Shown in pieces: positions 1 through 8,166 of a stretch of 64,000 nucleotides of DNA. The DNA is taken from the NCBI RefSeq assembly GCF_900114615.1, contig NZ_FOTS01000001.1:62001-126000 (forward strand), given 5' to 3'. The notes under the pieces were generated by a model. It was not told the origin of the DNA. It made no database searches and worked only from the letters and a program-made list of their open reading frames with translations. The position numbers and the translations under genes are program-made. Source of the DNA: Pelosinus propionicus DSM 13327 (GTDB lineage Bacteria > Bacillota > Negativicutes > DSM-13327). Position 1 is the first letter of the stretch. Every line of letters starts with the position of its first letter.

Positions 1-62
1 CAGTGACACCGTCAACTGTTCATGAAACACATGAATCCCATGGATCACACGAAGAAAAGTAA
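1..62 (+). CDS. 3' end of an upstream gene, His/Glu-rich tail
   Basis: A reading frame is open from the left edge of the window to a TAA at 60-62. Its last residues read as an acidic, histidine-rich tail (several His-Glu and Ser-His pairs). Such tails are common on metal-handling membrane proteins, but only about 19 residues are visible, so no family can be named. The NapH-like gene starts 12 bases after the stop, which suggests that both belong to one operon. Confidence 0.4.
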   Translation, partial: VTPSTVHETHESHGSHEEK

Positions 63-74
63 GGAGATCATAAG

Positions 75-941
75 ATGAATCAGCGAGAAATAAAACGTAT
101 TTTAGGATATTTTGCAGGATTATTCTTGTTTTTTGCCCCTTTTGCTTATTACCAGAAAACACTTTCTGTTTGGTTAGGCGGCTCTCAAGCATCTGATATT
201 CATAGTTTTTGTTTGCGCATTCCGTTATTGAATGTGTTAACAGGACAAAGTATTGAGATATTCAATGTCGGCATTATTTCTTTATTATTATTGGTCAGCG
301 CGGCTTTTTTCCTAGGTCCTTTCTTTTGCGCCCACCTTTGCGCGAGTGGTGCGTTACCTGAATATCTTAGCCGTTTGATGCCAAAGCGGTTTAAAATCGA
401 TTGGCAACGTTCAGTAAATCCAGTTCCCATACGATATGGATTTTTTGTAGGGTATCTGCTTTCGCCTTTTTTGGCTGGTTCGATAGCGTGTGCGCTTTGT
501 AACTATAGTTTTATGGAAAGGCTGATTGTTGGCGGGGTACAAGGCGATATCGGTCCTTTGGGCTCTACTGCCATTATTACAGCTATTTTATGGCTGGGGA
601 TCTTTGGTGTTATGGCTAAAGGAGGACGGGGATTTTGCAGTTATTTATGCCCTGTTGGAGCGCTGCAAAGTGCTGTACATAGTGTGGGTGCTCGATTTCG
701 ATTTACTTATAAATTACGCTTTATCCCAAGCAAATGTGTGAATTGCAAACAGTGCGTAAAAAAATGTCCAATGGGTGCTCTTAGTCATAAGGATGGTATT
801 TTATCTTATGAAGTATATAATTGTATTACTTGCGGACAATGCGCTGGGGTTTGTGCAAAAAACGCTCTTGCCTATGGCACCGGCGAAAGTGGCTGGCAAA
901 AAGAGAATGCTGGAGAGCCAGAGCTGGAGTTAGTAAAATGA
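75..941 (+). CDS. NapH-like membrane polyferredoxin (two 4Fe-4S clusters)
   Basis: A 288-residue integral membrane protein that probably passes electrons between the quinone pool or a membrane partner and soluble acceptors. Several hydrophobic helices occur in residues 1-200, with the NapH-type motifs FCAHLC near residue 83 and FCSYLCP near 190. The C-terminal third carries two ferredoxin motifs, CVNCKQCVKKCP and CITCGQCAGVCA, each suited to one 4Fe-4S cluster. An AGGAGAT ribosome site lies 7 bases before the ATG. The stop overlaps the next start (ATGA), so the two are translationally coupled. The family occurs beside DUF4418 and FtsX-type ABC genes in other anaerobes; here those genes sit near 38-40.6 kb. 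The electron partner is unknown. Confidence 0.85.
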   Translation: MNQREIKRILGYFAGLFLFFAPFAYYQKTLSVWLGGSQASDIHSFCLRIPLLNVLTGQSIEIFNVGIISLLLLVSAAFFLGPFFCAHLCASGALPEYLSRLMPKRFKIDWQRSVNPVPIRYGFFVGYLLSPFLAGSIACALCNYSFMERLIVGGVQGDIGPLGSTAIITAILWLGIFGVMAKGGRGFCSYLCPVGALQSAVHSVGARFRFTYKLRFIPSKCVNCKQCVKKCPMGALSHKDGILSYEVYNCITCGQCAGVCAKNALAYGTGESGWQKENAGEPELELVK

Positions 942-1156
942 AGGAAAAGATCAAGTCTTTAGGAGTTGGGGTGAGTGCGGCGGCGATATCCATGGTTCCC
1001 AGTTTCGTGCCCGCAGCCAGTGCTGTCTGTACCGGTGTATGCGGCTCTTGTGGCGGTGGTTGTGCTGGTTTGATCGTAGGATTGGGGGCTGGAGGATTAA
1101 TTCTTCTGACTAAACTGCAAAATGATAAAAAAGAAAAAGTAGATGACCAGGAGTAG
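938..1156 (+). CDS. Small Cys-rich membrane protein (CXXC type)
   Basis: A 72-residue protein. The start is placed at ATG 938 because it overlaps the preceding stop as ATGA. Residues 1-25 look like a signal or anchor helix ending in an Ala-rich site. A cysteine cluster VCTGVCGSCGGGC follows, then a Gly/Leu-rich second helix and a charged tail. It resembles the small CXXC proteins (CD1871A-like) found next to NapH-like polyferredoxins in clostridia. The four cysteines could hold a metal or act as a redox relay for the upstream polyferredoxin; this is inference from position. Confidence 0.7.
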   Translation: MKEKIKSLGVGVSAAAISMVPSFVPAASAVCTGVCGSCGGGCAGLIVGLGAGGLILLTKLQNDKKEKVDDQE

Positions 1157-1176
1157 TAATAAGGGGATTTGAAAGT

Positions 1177-1755
1177 ATGAAAGTAAAACAAGTTTTTTCA
1201 GCATACAATTTTCAAGAAAGAAATTCTTTGTGTAATCGTTATTGCTCAGCATGCGGTGAAAAATGTGTAAAAAAAGAAGCGGGTGGGAGAGAAAGAGAGA
1301 GTTGCCCTGCATGTGGCTTTGTTCATTATGAGAACCCTTCGCCAGCGGTATCCGTCTTGTTGGTAAAGGATGAAAAAGTGCTTTTAGGCAAACGAGCTCA
1401 TGGCAGCTTTAAAGAAGGGTTATGGTGTTTGCCTTGTGGATTTATTGAATTTGATGAAGATTTTCTAACAGCTGCAAGACGGGAAGTTCAGGAAGAAACA
1501 GGTCTTATTAGTGAGATCGAATCAATTATTAGCGTAATGTCTAATTATTTAACCCCTAATTTACATACCTTAGTAGTTGTTTTAGTAGCTCATGTTATTG
1601 GTGGAGAACTTTGCCCTGGTGATGATTTGGATGAAGTCCAGTGGTTTCCTTTTTCAGGAGTACTGCCTCAAATGGCCTTTGAAGCAGATGAGAACATTAT
1701 CGCAAGATATTGGAATACCAGAATTAAGGGGATACCTGTAGATGAAGATTTTTGA
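1177..1755 (+). CDS. Nudix hydrolase with N-terminal zinc ribbon
   Basis: A 192-residue protein. Residues about 22-46 form a zinc ribbon (CSACGEKC ... CPACGF). A Nudix fold follows with a complete Nudix box: G, five residues, E, seven residues, then REVQEETGL (about residues 87-109). The family hydrolyses nucleoside diphosphates linked to another moiety, using a divalent metal. The zinc ribbon resembles that of NudC-type NADH pyrophosphatases, but the protein is shorter and the substrate cannot be read from sequence. It lies 20 bases after the Cys-rich gene and may share its transcript. Confidence 0.8.
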   Translation: MKVKQVFSAYNFQERNSLCNRYCSACGEKCVKKEAGGRERESCPACGFVHYENPSPAVSVLLVKDEKVLLGKRAHGSFKEGLWCLPCGFIEFDEDFLTAARREVQEETGLISEIESIISVMSNYLTPNLHTLVVVLVAHVIGGELCPGDDLDEVQWFPFSGVLPQMAFEADENIIARYWNTRIKGIPVDEDF

Positions 1756-1845
1756 AATCGATTGCATATAGTTAATCAAAATCGTATATATTGATTGTTA
1801 GGTATAATCTATATCTGAAGAAGTAAAATAAAAAGCAAAGATCTA

Positions 1846-1874
1846 TTGACAGAATGTATATAGTCGTTTATAAT
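1846..1874 (+). promoter_or_regulatory. Promoter of the DUF1858 gene
   Basis: TTGACA at 1846-1851, a 17-base spacer, and TATAAT at 1869-1874: a perfect vegetative-type promoter. The transcript would enter the leader element at 1920. Confidence 0.8.
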
Positions 1875-1919
1875 TCGAAAAAAGAGATAGTACTTTTAAA
1901 AAGCTAATAACAAGAACTT

Positions 1920-1982
1920 GCTGACTGGATAAACTAGAGGCAGATTTTTTCATTTTTGAAAACTTCTGCCTCTAATTTTATT
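1920..1982 (+). promoter_or_regulatory. Leader element copy 1: antiterminator hairpin plus terminator
   Basis: The antiterminator pairs GCU-GA-CUGG, loop AUAAA, CUAG-A-GGC (1920-1941). Its 3' arm overlaps the 5' arm of a terminator hairpin (AGAGGCAG at 1936-1943 with CTGCCTCT at 1966-1973, then a T-rich run). The two folds are mutually exclusive. It precedes the DUF1858 gene and belongs to the repeated family described in the findings. Confidence 0.85.
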
Positions 1983-2034
1983 TCTATTTATTTTAGAAAG
2001 AAGTCCATACTTCTTTATGAAAGGAGGTGTTAGT

Positions 2035-2226
2035 ATGGCAATTACCAAAGAACAAAGTATTAACGAAGTGGTTGAACAATACCCAAACACCATAGCAATA
2101 TTTCGTAATTATGGAATGGGGTGCTTTGGTTGCGCTGCTGCCAGATTTGAGAACATTGAGCAAGGAGCGGCAGCTCATGGCATCGACATCCATGCATTAA
2201 TTACGGATTTAAACAAAGCTGTATAA
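2035..2226 (+). CDS. DUF1858-type small Cys protein
   Basis: A 63-residue protein. The start is ATG 2035 because AAAGGAGGT lies directly upstream; the in-frame ATG at 2017 overlaps that ribosome site. It has the DUF1858 pattern: a helix with YPNTIAIFRNYG, then MGCFGCAAARFE with a CxxC pair, then a short helical end. Such proteins are often found with hybrid-cluster or other Fe-S redox proteins and are thought to bind a cluster or metal. It has its own promoter and leader copy and lies just before the first nitrogenase-like pair, so a redox or cluster-carrier role there is plausible but unproven. Confidence 0.8.
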   Translation: MAITKEQSINEVVEQYPNTIAIFRNYGMGCFGCAAARFENIEQGAAAHGIDIHALITDLNKAV

Positions 2227-2241
2227 AGTAATCCTGATAGT

Positions 2242-2271
2242 TTGTTCGTTTCATGAGTGTGTAGATATAAT
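2242..2271 (+). promoter_or_regulatory. Probable promoter of DK pair 1
   Basis: TATAAT at 2266-2271, with a weak -35 (TTGTTC, 2242-2247) at an 18-base spacing. The leader element begins only 16 bases after the -10, so almost no untranslated RNA precedes it. Confidence 0.55.
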
Positions 2272-2286
2272 GGATAAATTATATGG

Positions 2287-2338
2287 GTTGACCAGAAGAA
2301 AAGCTGGAGACGTACGTGTCTTTGGCTTTTCTTTTTTT
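2287..2338 (+). promoter_or_regulatory. Leader element copy 2
   Basis: GUU-GA-CCAG, loop AAGAAAAG, CUGG-A-GAC (2287-2311). The outer pair GUU/GAC and the inner pair CCAG/CUGG differ from copy 1 but keep pairing. The competing terminator pairs AGAAAAGC (2297-2304) with GCTTTTCT (2325-2332), followed by a T run. It controls DK pair 1. Confidence 0.85.
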
Positions 2339-2375
2339 ATTTAATTTAAAAATGGTTGCAAAAGGAGAAAAGGTG

Positions 2376-3833
2376 ATGAGTATAAATTTAAGCCAACCAG
2401 CAGTGGAATTAAGAGAATCCAGATTGAAAACAATCACTGGCTATGAAGGTGATGCTGCTGAATTACTCAGTAGAAATGATATTCCCAATAGGGAAAGGTC
2501 CTTTACCCAGTGTGGCTCATGCAGTGCTGACCAGGTAATGAATCTGCTTACTCAGATTCAGGATGCCGCTGTTGTGGAGCATGGTCCTGCAGGTTGCGCA
2601 GGTGATATTCCTATGCGTAACGGTGTATTTCGGACAGGTAATAAGAGAATGGGCTATAACGTACATAATGTGAAATATCTCAATACCAATCTTGATGAAA
2701 AAGATACGATTTATGGCGGCGGCGCCAAGCTGGAAAAAGCAATCAGGGAAGCTAAGCGTAGATTCAATCCCAAAGCGATTTTTGTGACCACTACTTGTGC
2801 ATCAGCCATCATTGGTGATGATGTTCCTGGTATTTGCAATGAACTGGAAGAAGAATTCGGCATCCCGGTAATTGCCACCTTGTGTGAAGGCTTCCGCACC
2901 AATATCTGGGCGACAGGCTTTGACTCGGCCAATCATAGCATCTTACGGAAAATTGTCAAACCAGCACGCCAAAAACAGCCGGATTTAATTAATGTCATTA
3001 GTTTTGAACATAAATTTTTGTATGAAAGTGTTTTTCGGCAGCTTGGTCTTAGAGCGAATCATATTGTGCCACTTTCAACTGTGGAGGAACTAGAGCGTAT
3101 TTCAGAAGCAGTGGCAACGGTACAATACTGCGAAACATTGGGGAGTTATCTTGCTGCTGGGTTGGAGGAGCATTTTGGTGTGCTGGAAATCAAAGCTCCT
3201 GCTCCTTTCGGTATAAAGGCCTCCGATGAATTATTAAGAGAGATAGGGCGGATTTTTCATAAAGAAGAAGAGGTTGAAAAAGTAATTATTTCCGAAAAGG
3301 AAAAGATTGCTGAGGATCTTGAAAGATTACGTGGGCGATTAACAGGAAAAACAGCTTATATTGCTGCTGGCGGTCCCCTTGCTTATAGTATTATTGCCTT
3401 GGTTAAAGATCTTGGCATGGAGGTGGTGGGAACTAGTGTCTGGCATCATGACCAAAGATATGACAATGATGATGAACGACTCAATTTTCTTAGATTTGGC
3501 GTGGAAACCTACGGTAATTTTAAGGTTGGGGTCTGCAATAAACAAGCTTTTGAAGTGACCAATGCGATCAACAAATATAAACCTGATATTGCAATTACGA
3601 GACACCTTGCCACAGTTTGGGCGGCAAAATTGGGAGTTCCCTCTATTTTTGCCGGTAACGAGCCCACAGAAATGCTGTATGATGGGCTAATCCGTTTTGG
3701 ACAATCCATCGATGATGCTATTTCTAATCCTGCTTATATCAAAAATGTAGCAAAGCACAGCAAGTTACCCTATACAGACTGGTGGCTCAAGCAAGGTACC
3801 TATTCATTTTTAAGGAGCGAACAAAATGTCTGA
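2376..3833 (+). CDS. Nitrogenase component 1-like D subunit (D1)
   Basis: A 485-residue NifD-like protein. Start ATG 2376 follows AAAGGAG and matches the MSINL start of D3; an in-frame ATG at 2316 lies in the terminator. Cysteines 49, 74 (GPAGC) and 141 (TCASAIIGDD) match the P-cluster ligands of NifD. C252 in QYCETLG matches cofactor ligand Cys275. NifD Gln191 and His195 are replaced by W178 and F182 (CEGF ... WATGFD). No His is seen at the His442 position, but a conserved RH lies upstream of it. It should form a heterotetramer with K1, fed by a NifH-like protein. It is not a canonical N2 reductase by these residues; the substrate is unknown. Confidence 0.9.
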   Translation: MSINLSQPAVELRESRLKTITGYEGDAAELLSRNDIPNRERSFTQCGSCSADQVMNLLTQIQDAAVVEHGPAGCAGDIPMRNGVFRTGNKRMGYNVHNVKYLNTNLDEKDTIYGGGAKLEKAIREAKRRFNPKAIFVTTTCASAIIGDDVPGICNELEEEFGIPVIATLCEGFRTNIWATGFDSANHSILRKIVKPARQKQPDLINVISFEHKFLYESVFRQLGLRANHIVPLSTVEELERISEAVATVQYCETLGSYLAAGLEEHFGVLEIKAPAPFGIKASDELLREIGRIFHKEEEVEKVIISEKEKIAEDLERLRGRLTGKTAYIAAGGPLAYSIIALVKDLGMEVVGTSVWHHDQRYDNDDERLNFLRFGVETYGNFKVGVCNKQAFEVTNAINKYKPDIAITRHLATVWAAKLGVPSIFAGNEPTEMLYDGLIRFGQSIDDAISNPAYIKNVAKHSKLPYTDWWLKQGTYSFLRSEQNV

Positions 3834-5151
3834 AATTATACAAGGACCACGCCACGGCTGTGCATTAGGAGCCCAGCAGACGGTAGTGGCAATTGAAAGA
3901 GCCATTCCTATTTTACACGCAGGACCTGGGTGTGGTTCCAAGCTGCATAGAGGCTTATCTCTTGCAGGAGGATACCAAGGTGCTGGGTATGCTGGGGCGG
4001 ATGCGATCCCATGCACGAACATGATTGAAAAAGACGTAGTTTTCGGTGGTACAGATAAATTAAGAGATGTGATTGAGGGGACGCTGAAAATCATGGATGG
4101 CGATTTCTTCGTTGTCTTGACAGGTTGTACTGCTGATATTATTGGCGATGACGTAGGCAGTATAGTCAGCGAGTTCAGAGAACAGGGCGTACCCATTGTT
4201 CATGCGGAAACGGCAGGGTTCAAGGGAGATGCTTATAAAGGGCATGAACTTGTGCTGGAAGCTATTATCAAACAGCATTTAAAGCCTGCTGCACAAATTG
4301 AAGAAGGACTTGTCAATGTATTTGCAAGTGTCCCCAGGCATGATCCATTTTGGGAAGGTGATTTGAACGAAATAAAGAAATTGCTTGCAGGCATAGGACT
4401 CAAAGCAAATATCTTGTTTGGTTATAATAGTGGAGGTATTAAGGCATTGGAGGCGATTCCCGCAGCACAATTCAATTTAGTTGTTTCTCCTTATATTGGC
4501 CTTAAGATAGTGGAGCTGCTGGAAGAAAAATTTCAAACTCCTTATCTTCATTATCCAGTGTTGCCAGTTGGCGGTATAGAAACATCAAAATTTCTGAGAA
4601 CCGTCGCTGAATTCGCAGGTACTTTATCGGAGCAGACGGAGAAATTTGTTGTTCAGCAGGAAGACGAATTCTATCATTATATTGTTCGTGCAGCAGATGT
4701 GCTTACAGAATACAGACTAAATCAGCCAAAACGCTTTTACAATATAAATGATGCTTCTTACGCCCTTGGCTTTAGTAAATTCTTAGTGAATGAACTGGGA
4801 TATTTTCCTATTCATCAGTTTATTAACGAGGATGTGCCTGAGGAATACAAAGATGCCATTGAGGGCTACTTTAAAGAACTTTCACCAGAGATTTCTTCCG
4901 AGATAACCTTTACCCAAGACGGAGGAGCCATTGAAGATAAGATCCGTTCGATAAAAGCATTAACCTCTCCTTTAGTGCTTGCTAGTTCATGGGAATTTGA
5001 TATTGCAAAAGAGATATCGGGTCTGCATCTTAGTGTAAGTTTACCCATTATCGACCGTTTGATTTTGCATCACACCTATGTAGGCTACAAGGGGGGCCTT
5101 AACCTTGTAGAAGACATCTACAGTAGACTGCTAGCTAAGAATCGTGAGTAG
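3826..5151 (+). CDS. Nitrogenase component 1-like K subunit (K1)
   Basis: A 441-residue NifK-like partner of D1, overlapping its end by 8 bases (coupled translation). C12 (HGCALG), C36 (GPGCG) and C101 (TGCTADIIGDD) match the three P-cluster ligands of NifK. C63 in PCTN is an extra cysteine shared with K2, K3 and K5. The segment near the end (IDRLILHH ... VGYKGG) corresponds to the NifK motif around DRHHLHR. The N-terminus is short compared with NifK, as in other nitrogenase-like reductases. No gene for a cofactor scaffold (NifE/NifN) is adjacent. Confidence 0.9.
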   Translation: MSEIIQGPRHGCALGAQQTVVAIERAIPILHAGPGCGSKLHRGLSLAGGYQGAGYAGADAIPCTNMIEKDVVFGGTDKLRDVIEGTLKIMDGDFFVVLTGCTADIIGDDVGSIVSEFREQGVPIVHAETAGFKGDAYKGHELVLEAIIKQHLKPAAQIEEGLVNVFASVPRHDPFWEGDLNEIKKLLAGIGLKANILFGYNSGGIKALEAIPAAQFNLVVSPYIGLKIVELLEEKFQTPYLHYPVLPVGGIETSKFLRTVAEFAGTLSEQTEKFVVQQEDEFYHYIVRAADVLTEYRLNQPKRFYNINDASYALGFSKFLVNELGYFPIHQFINEDVPEEYKDAIEGYFKELSPEISSEITFTQDGGAIEDKIRSIKALTSPLVLASSWEFDIAKEISGLHLSVSLPIIDRLILHHTYVGYKGGLNLVEDIYSRLLAKNRE

Positions 5152-5331
5152 TAGAGATCGTATATTTCTGGATGAATAAGCATATCATGAACATTGACAA
5201 GAAAGAGATCTTTGCACGAAAGATATTAAATTGTACTTTACCGGTGGATTAAAAGAATAATTTCATGATTATATGAGAAAAAATTCTGTTAGTCGTTATA
5301 GTGTTTTCTGAAAATAAACATAGCATGGGTA
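5152..5331. other. Non-coding stretch after DK1
   Basis: No credible gene. It holds a second TTGACAAGAAA-type box near 5194 that resembles the -35 region of the real promoter at 5332. This may be an old duplication of the promoter, or a second weak start. No U-tract terminator is obvious for DK1. Confidence 0.4.
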
Positions 5332-5360
5332 TTGACAAGAAATCTTCGTAGATATACTAT
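5332..5360 (+). promoter_or_regulatory. Promoter of the MetQ-like gene
   Basis: TTGACA 5332-5337, a 17-base spacer, TACTAT 5355-5360. Confidence 0.75.
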
Positions 5361-5389
5361 TGTAATAGATAATCTAGCGTAAATACATT

Positions 5390-5450
5390 GCTGGCTGGTT
5401 TGAGAATCAGAGGCTGTATCCCATTTATTTTGGGATGCAGCTTTTTTTAT
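5390..5450 (+). promoter_or_regulatory. Leader element copy 3
   Basis: GCU-GG-CUGG, loop UUUGAGAA, UCAG-A-GGC (5390-5414). The terminator pairs AGGCTGTATCCCA with TTGGGATGCAGCTT, followed by seven T. It precedes the MetQ-like lipoprotein gene. Confidence 0.85.
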
Positions 5451-5556
5451 TTTCAATCGTAAAAGCGGTCAATGTATATGATTGGGAGGCGGTTCAATAC
5501 AAGGATAGTTATAATTATGAGTAACTTGCCTAATTATTTTTGAAAGGGTGATTCCC

Positions 5557-6402
5557 GTGGTGAAAAAAGGTATTATCTTTAAAATGGTAGTCGGAATTAT
5601 TGGTGTTGTAACAGCTGCCAGTGTATTGGTGGCATGCTCATCAAGTAAAAAAGAGAGTGCTCCAGCTGTCACTGCAAAAACAGAAGTAACAGTCAAAGTA
5701 GGAGCAGCATTAGTACCACATGCGGAAATATTGAATTTTATTAAGCCAAAATTAAAACAAGAGGGCGTTAATCTAGAAGTAGTTGTGCTGGATGATGAAG
5801 CACAATTAAATCCTGCATTGCAAACAAAACAGATTGATGCCAATTATTTTCAGCATGTTCCTTATTACGAGTCAGTCGCAAAAGAAAAGGGCTATAGTTT
5901 TGTTGTAGCTGCGAAAGTACATGTGGAGCCTATTGGCTTTTATTCACAAAAAATCAAAAGCAAAGATGAGTTGAAAGAAGGGGCTACCATCGCAATTCCT
6001 AATAATCCATCGAATGAATATAGAGCATTAGCACTTTTACAAGCAAATGGATTGATTAAATTAAAAGATGGTATTGTGAATTTTTCGGCTACTCCTAGAG
6101 ATATTGTAGAAAATACGAAAAAAATAAAATTCATAGAGGTAGAAGCTGCTCAGCTTACCAGATCCTTACCTGATGTTGATGGTGCTATCATCAATACTAA
6201 TTTTATTCTAGAAGCGAAAATCGATCCTAAGAGCGCGATTTTTAGAGAGGATGCAAATTCTCCTTATGCAAATGACTTGTATGTAAGAAAAGGCGAGGAA
6301 AGCCGACCCGAAATTAAAAAACTGGCAGAGGTTTTAACGTCTCCTGATGTTAAAAAATTCATCCAAGATAAATATGGAGTTGCTGTGGTCCCTGCCTTTT
6401 AA
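5557..6402 (+). CDS. MetQ/NlpA-family substrate-binding lipoprotein
   Basis: About 281 residues. Start GTG 5557 is chosen because AAAGGGTG ends 7 bases before it; a GTG at 5548 lies inside that site. A signal peptide ends in the lipobox VLVAC, so the protein should be lipid-anchored outside the membrane. The rest is a typical NlpA fold (VGAALVPHAEIL, ANYFQHVPY, IAIPNNPSNEYRAL). Family members bind methionine or related ligands for MetN/MetI importers. No metN or metI is present in the window, so this copy is an orphan between two nitrogenase-like pairs under the shared leader. An organosulfur ligand is plausible. Confidence 0.88.
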   Translation: MVKKGIIFKMVVGIIGVVTAASVLVACSSSKKESAPAVTAKTEVTVKVGAALVPHAEILNFIKPKLKQEGVNLEVVVLDDEAQLNPALQTKQIDANYFQHVPYYESVAKEKGYSFVVAAKVHVEPIGFYSQKIKSKDELKEGATIAIPNNPSNEYRALALLQANGLIKLKDGIVNFSATPRDIVENTKKIKFIEVEAAQLTRSLPDVDGAIINTNFILEAKIDPKSAIFREDANSPYANDLYVRKGEESRPEIKKLAEVLTSPDVKKFIQDKYGVAVVPAF

Positions 6403-6455
6403 ATACGTGAATGGAATTGACGAGTAAGACTAACGAATATTTGATTCTGATGGAA

Positions 6456-6495
6456 CTGAAGGCTGAGCAGTCAAATCTGCTCAGTCTTCAGTTTA
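6456..6495 (+). terminator. Hairpin after the MetQ-like gene
   Basis: CTGAAGGCTGAGCAG (6456-6470) pairs with CTGCTCAGTCTTCAG (6477-6491), followed by only three T. The 5' arm has the leader-family signature CTGAAGGCT, but the upstream half of the element is not well formed. It may be a decayed leader copy that now acts as a weak terminator. Confidence 0.5.
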
Positions 6496-6565
6496 ACCGA
6501 CAGGATAAACAGGAATGAGCAAAGACATTAACTAAACGGGTTGAATAAAAGTTGAGTTGTGAGCA

Positions 6566-6624
6566 ACTGACTAGTTATTTACTAGAGGCTGCGTTCCATA
6601 CAGTTGGAATGCAGCCGTTTTAAT
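6566..6624 (+). promoter_or_regulatory. Leader element copy 4
   Basis: ACU-GA-CUAG, loop UUAUUUA, CUAG-A-GGC (hairpin region 6566-6590). The terminator pairs GGCTGCGTTCCA with TGGAATGCAGCC (6587-6616), followed by GTTTTAATTT. No good promoter is visible just upstream, so it may be reached from a weak site near 6417 or by read-through. It controls DK pair 2. Confidence 0.8.
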
Positions 6625-6699
6625 TTATTATTACAGGGCGTTGTCATTGGCTAGATGGTAGAAAATTCATAGGATTGAGTAAATTAGGGAGGGATTTTA

Positions 6700-8166
6700 A
6701 TGACGATTAATTTAAATGTAACTTCAGCAGGTACCCGGGAAAATAGGTTAGGATCGATTACGGGATATGCAGGGGATCTTCATGATTTAGTTAACCAGAG
6801 CAGATGTGGGACGCTAAAAGAAAGGGAAAGGTGCTTTAGTCAGTCAAGTTCTTGTGATGCGGGATGCGCCTTGAGTCAGCTTGCCTACATTCGGGATGTT
6901 GCCATTATCAATCATGCGCCCTCAGGCTGCACTGCAATGGCATCGGCAACGGTTGTGGCTCATACACAGCTTGCAGCGAAGAGAGGGCTTACTTATGATA
7001 CTATTTTTTTAGGAACGGATATGGATGAGAATGATACGATTTTTGGCGCAACCATCGGTCTTCGGGAAATCATCTTGGAGACATATAACAGATATAAACC
7101 CAATGCCATTTTTGTCGGAACTTCTTGTGTATCTGGGATTATCGGTGAAGATGTGGATAGCATAATTAACGAACTTGCATCAGAAATTCCGATTCCTTTA
7201 GCAGCAGTCCATTGTGAAGGATTTAAATCGAGAGTATGGGCTTCTGGTTTTGATGCAGCAGATCATGCTGTGCTTACAAGCCTCGTAAAACCACCGCAGA
7301 GAAAGACAAAATTCATTAATTTTAAGAATTTTAATGAAAGTGCTAGAGGAGAAATCACTGAACTATTTGCTAATTTCGGTGTAGAGCCTTTTTTCTTGTA
7401 TTCAAATTCAACGGTTGAGGAATTGTCACATATAGCTGAAGCGCTTGCTACAGTATCCATATGCGGTACATTAGGGACGTATTTAGGGAATGCCCTGGAA
7501 GAAAAATATGGGGTTCCTTATATAAAAACAATCAATCCTTTAGGCATTGCCGGTTTTGAAATTTGGCTACGAGAAATAGGTCGTGTAATTCATCAAGAAA
7601 CAGAAGTGGAAGCTTATATTGAACGAGAGAGGGCAAAATATCTGCCTAAAATAGAAGAAATAAAAAAAGAACTCAAAGGACTGCGTGCTGTTTTAGGCAT
7701 GGGAGCCAGCTATGCTTTCCAAATATCGCGTGTTTTGCAAGAGCTTGAGATAGAAGTAGTATGGGTGGCTTCATGGCATTATGATACGAAATATGATAAC
7801 AATGAAATTCCGCCTCATGTAGAGTATTTGGAAAAAGAAAGTCCCTATAATTTTAAAGTAAGTGTTTCCGATCAACAGAATTTTGAAATTTTGAATATAT
7901 TAAATACTTATCAGCCTGATATTTATTTAGCGAGGCATCCCGGAACGACGGTGTGGGCGATTAAACAAGGGATTGCAGCCTTCTTTTTAGCAGATGAATA
8001 TAAGACATTTGGGTATCGTGGTACGTTGGATTTTGCTCAGACGATACTGGATACGATTCGCAATCGAAGCTTTGAGAAAAACTTAGCAGCTAGAATTACT
8101 CTTCCTTACACAGATTGGTGGTACCAACAGAATCATGCAGCTTTTTTAAAGGAGGATTCAAAATAA
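6700..8166 (+). CDS. Nitrogenase component 1-like D subunit (D2)
   Basis: 488 residues; ATG after AGGGAGG. P-cluster-type cysteines: C52 (or C56), C77 (HAPSGC) and C143 (TSCVSGIIGED). C255 (SICGTLG) matches the cofactor Cys275 of NifD. W180 and F184 replace NifD Gln191 and His195. The ARHPG motif near the C-terminus places a conserved His upstream of the lost His442 position. The protein ends with the family-specific LPYTDWW segment. It is a paralogue of D1, D3 and D5 and clearly more divergent from D4. It probably uses NifB-derived metal clusters, because a NifB gene is present in the same island. Confidence 0.9.
   Translation: MTINLNVTSAGTRENRLGSITGYAGDLHDLVNQSRCGTLKERERCFSQSSSCDAGCALSQLAYIRDVAIINHAPSGCTAMASATVVAHTQLAAKRGLTYDTIFLGTDMDENDTIFGATIGLREIILETYNRYKPNAIFVGTSCVSGIIGEDVDSIINELASEIPIPLAAVHCEGFKSRVWASGFDAADHAVLTSLVKPPQRKTKFINFKNFNESARGEITELFANFGVEPFFLYSNSTVEELSHIAEALATVSICGTLGTYLGNALEEKYGVPYIKTINPLGIAGFEIWLREIGRVIHQETEVEAYIERERAKYLPKIEEIKKELKGLRAVLGMGASYAFQISRVLQELEIEVVWVASWHYDTKYDNNEIPPHVEYLEKESPYNFKVSVSDQQNFEILNILNTYQPDIYLARHPGTTVWAIKQGIAAFFLADEYKTFGYRGTLDFAQTILDTIRNRSFEKNLAARITLPYTDWWYQQNHAAFLKEDSK

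Noticed and set aside
821-1156. Long version of the Cys-rich protein starting at 821
   Set aside because: The first 39 codons are out-of-frame polyferredoxin sequence; the ATGA overlap at 938 and the signal-like start there give a better gene.
6441-6495. A full extra leader copy after the MetQ-like gene
   Set aside because: The CTGAAGGCT half and a hairpin are present, but the 5' half does not form the standard antiterminator and there is no U run.
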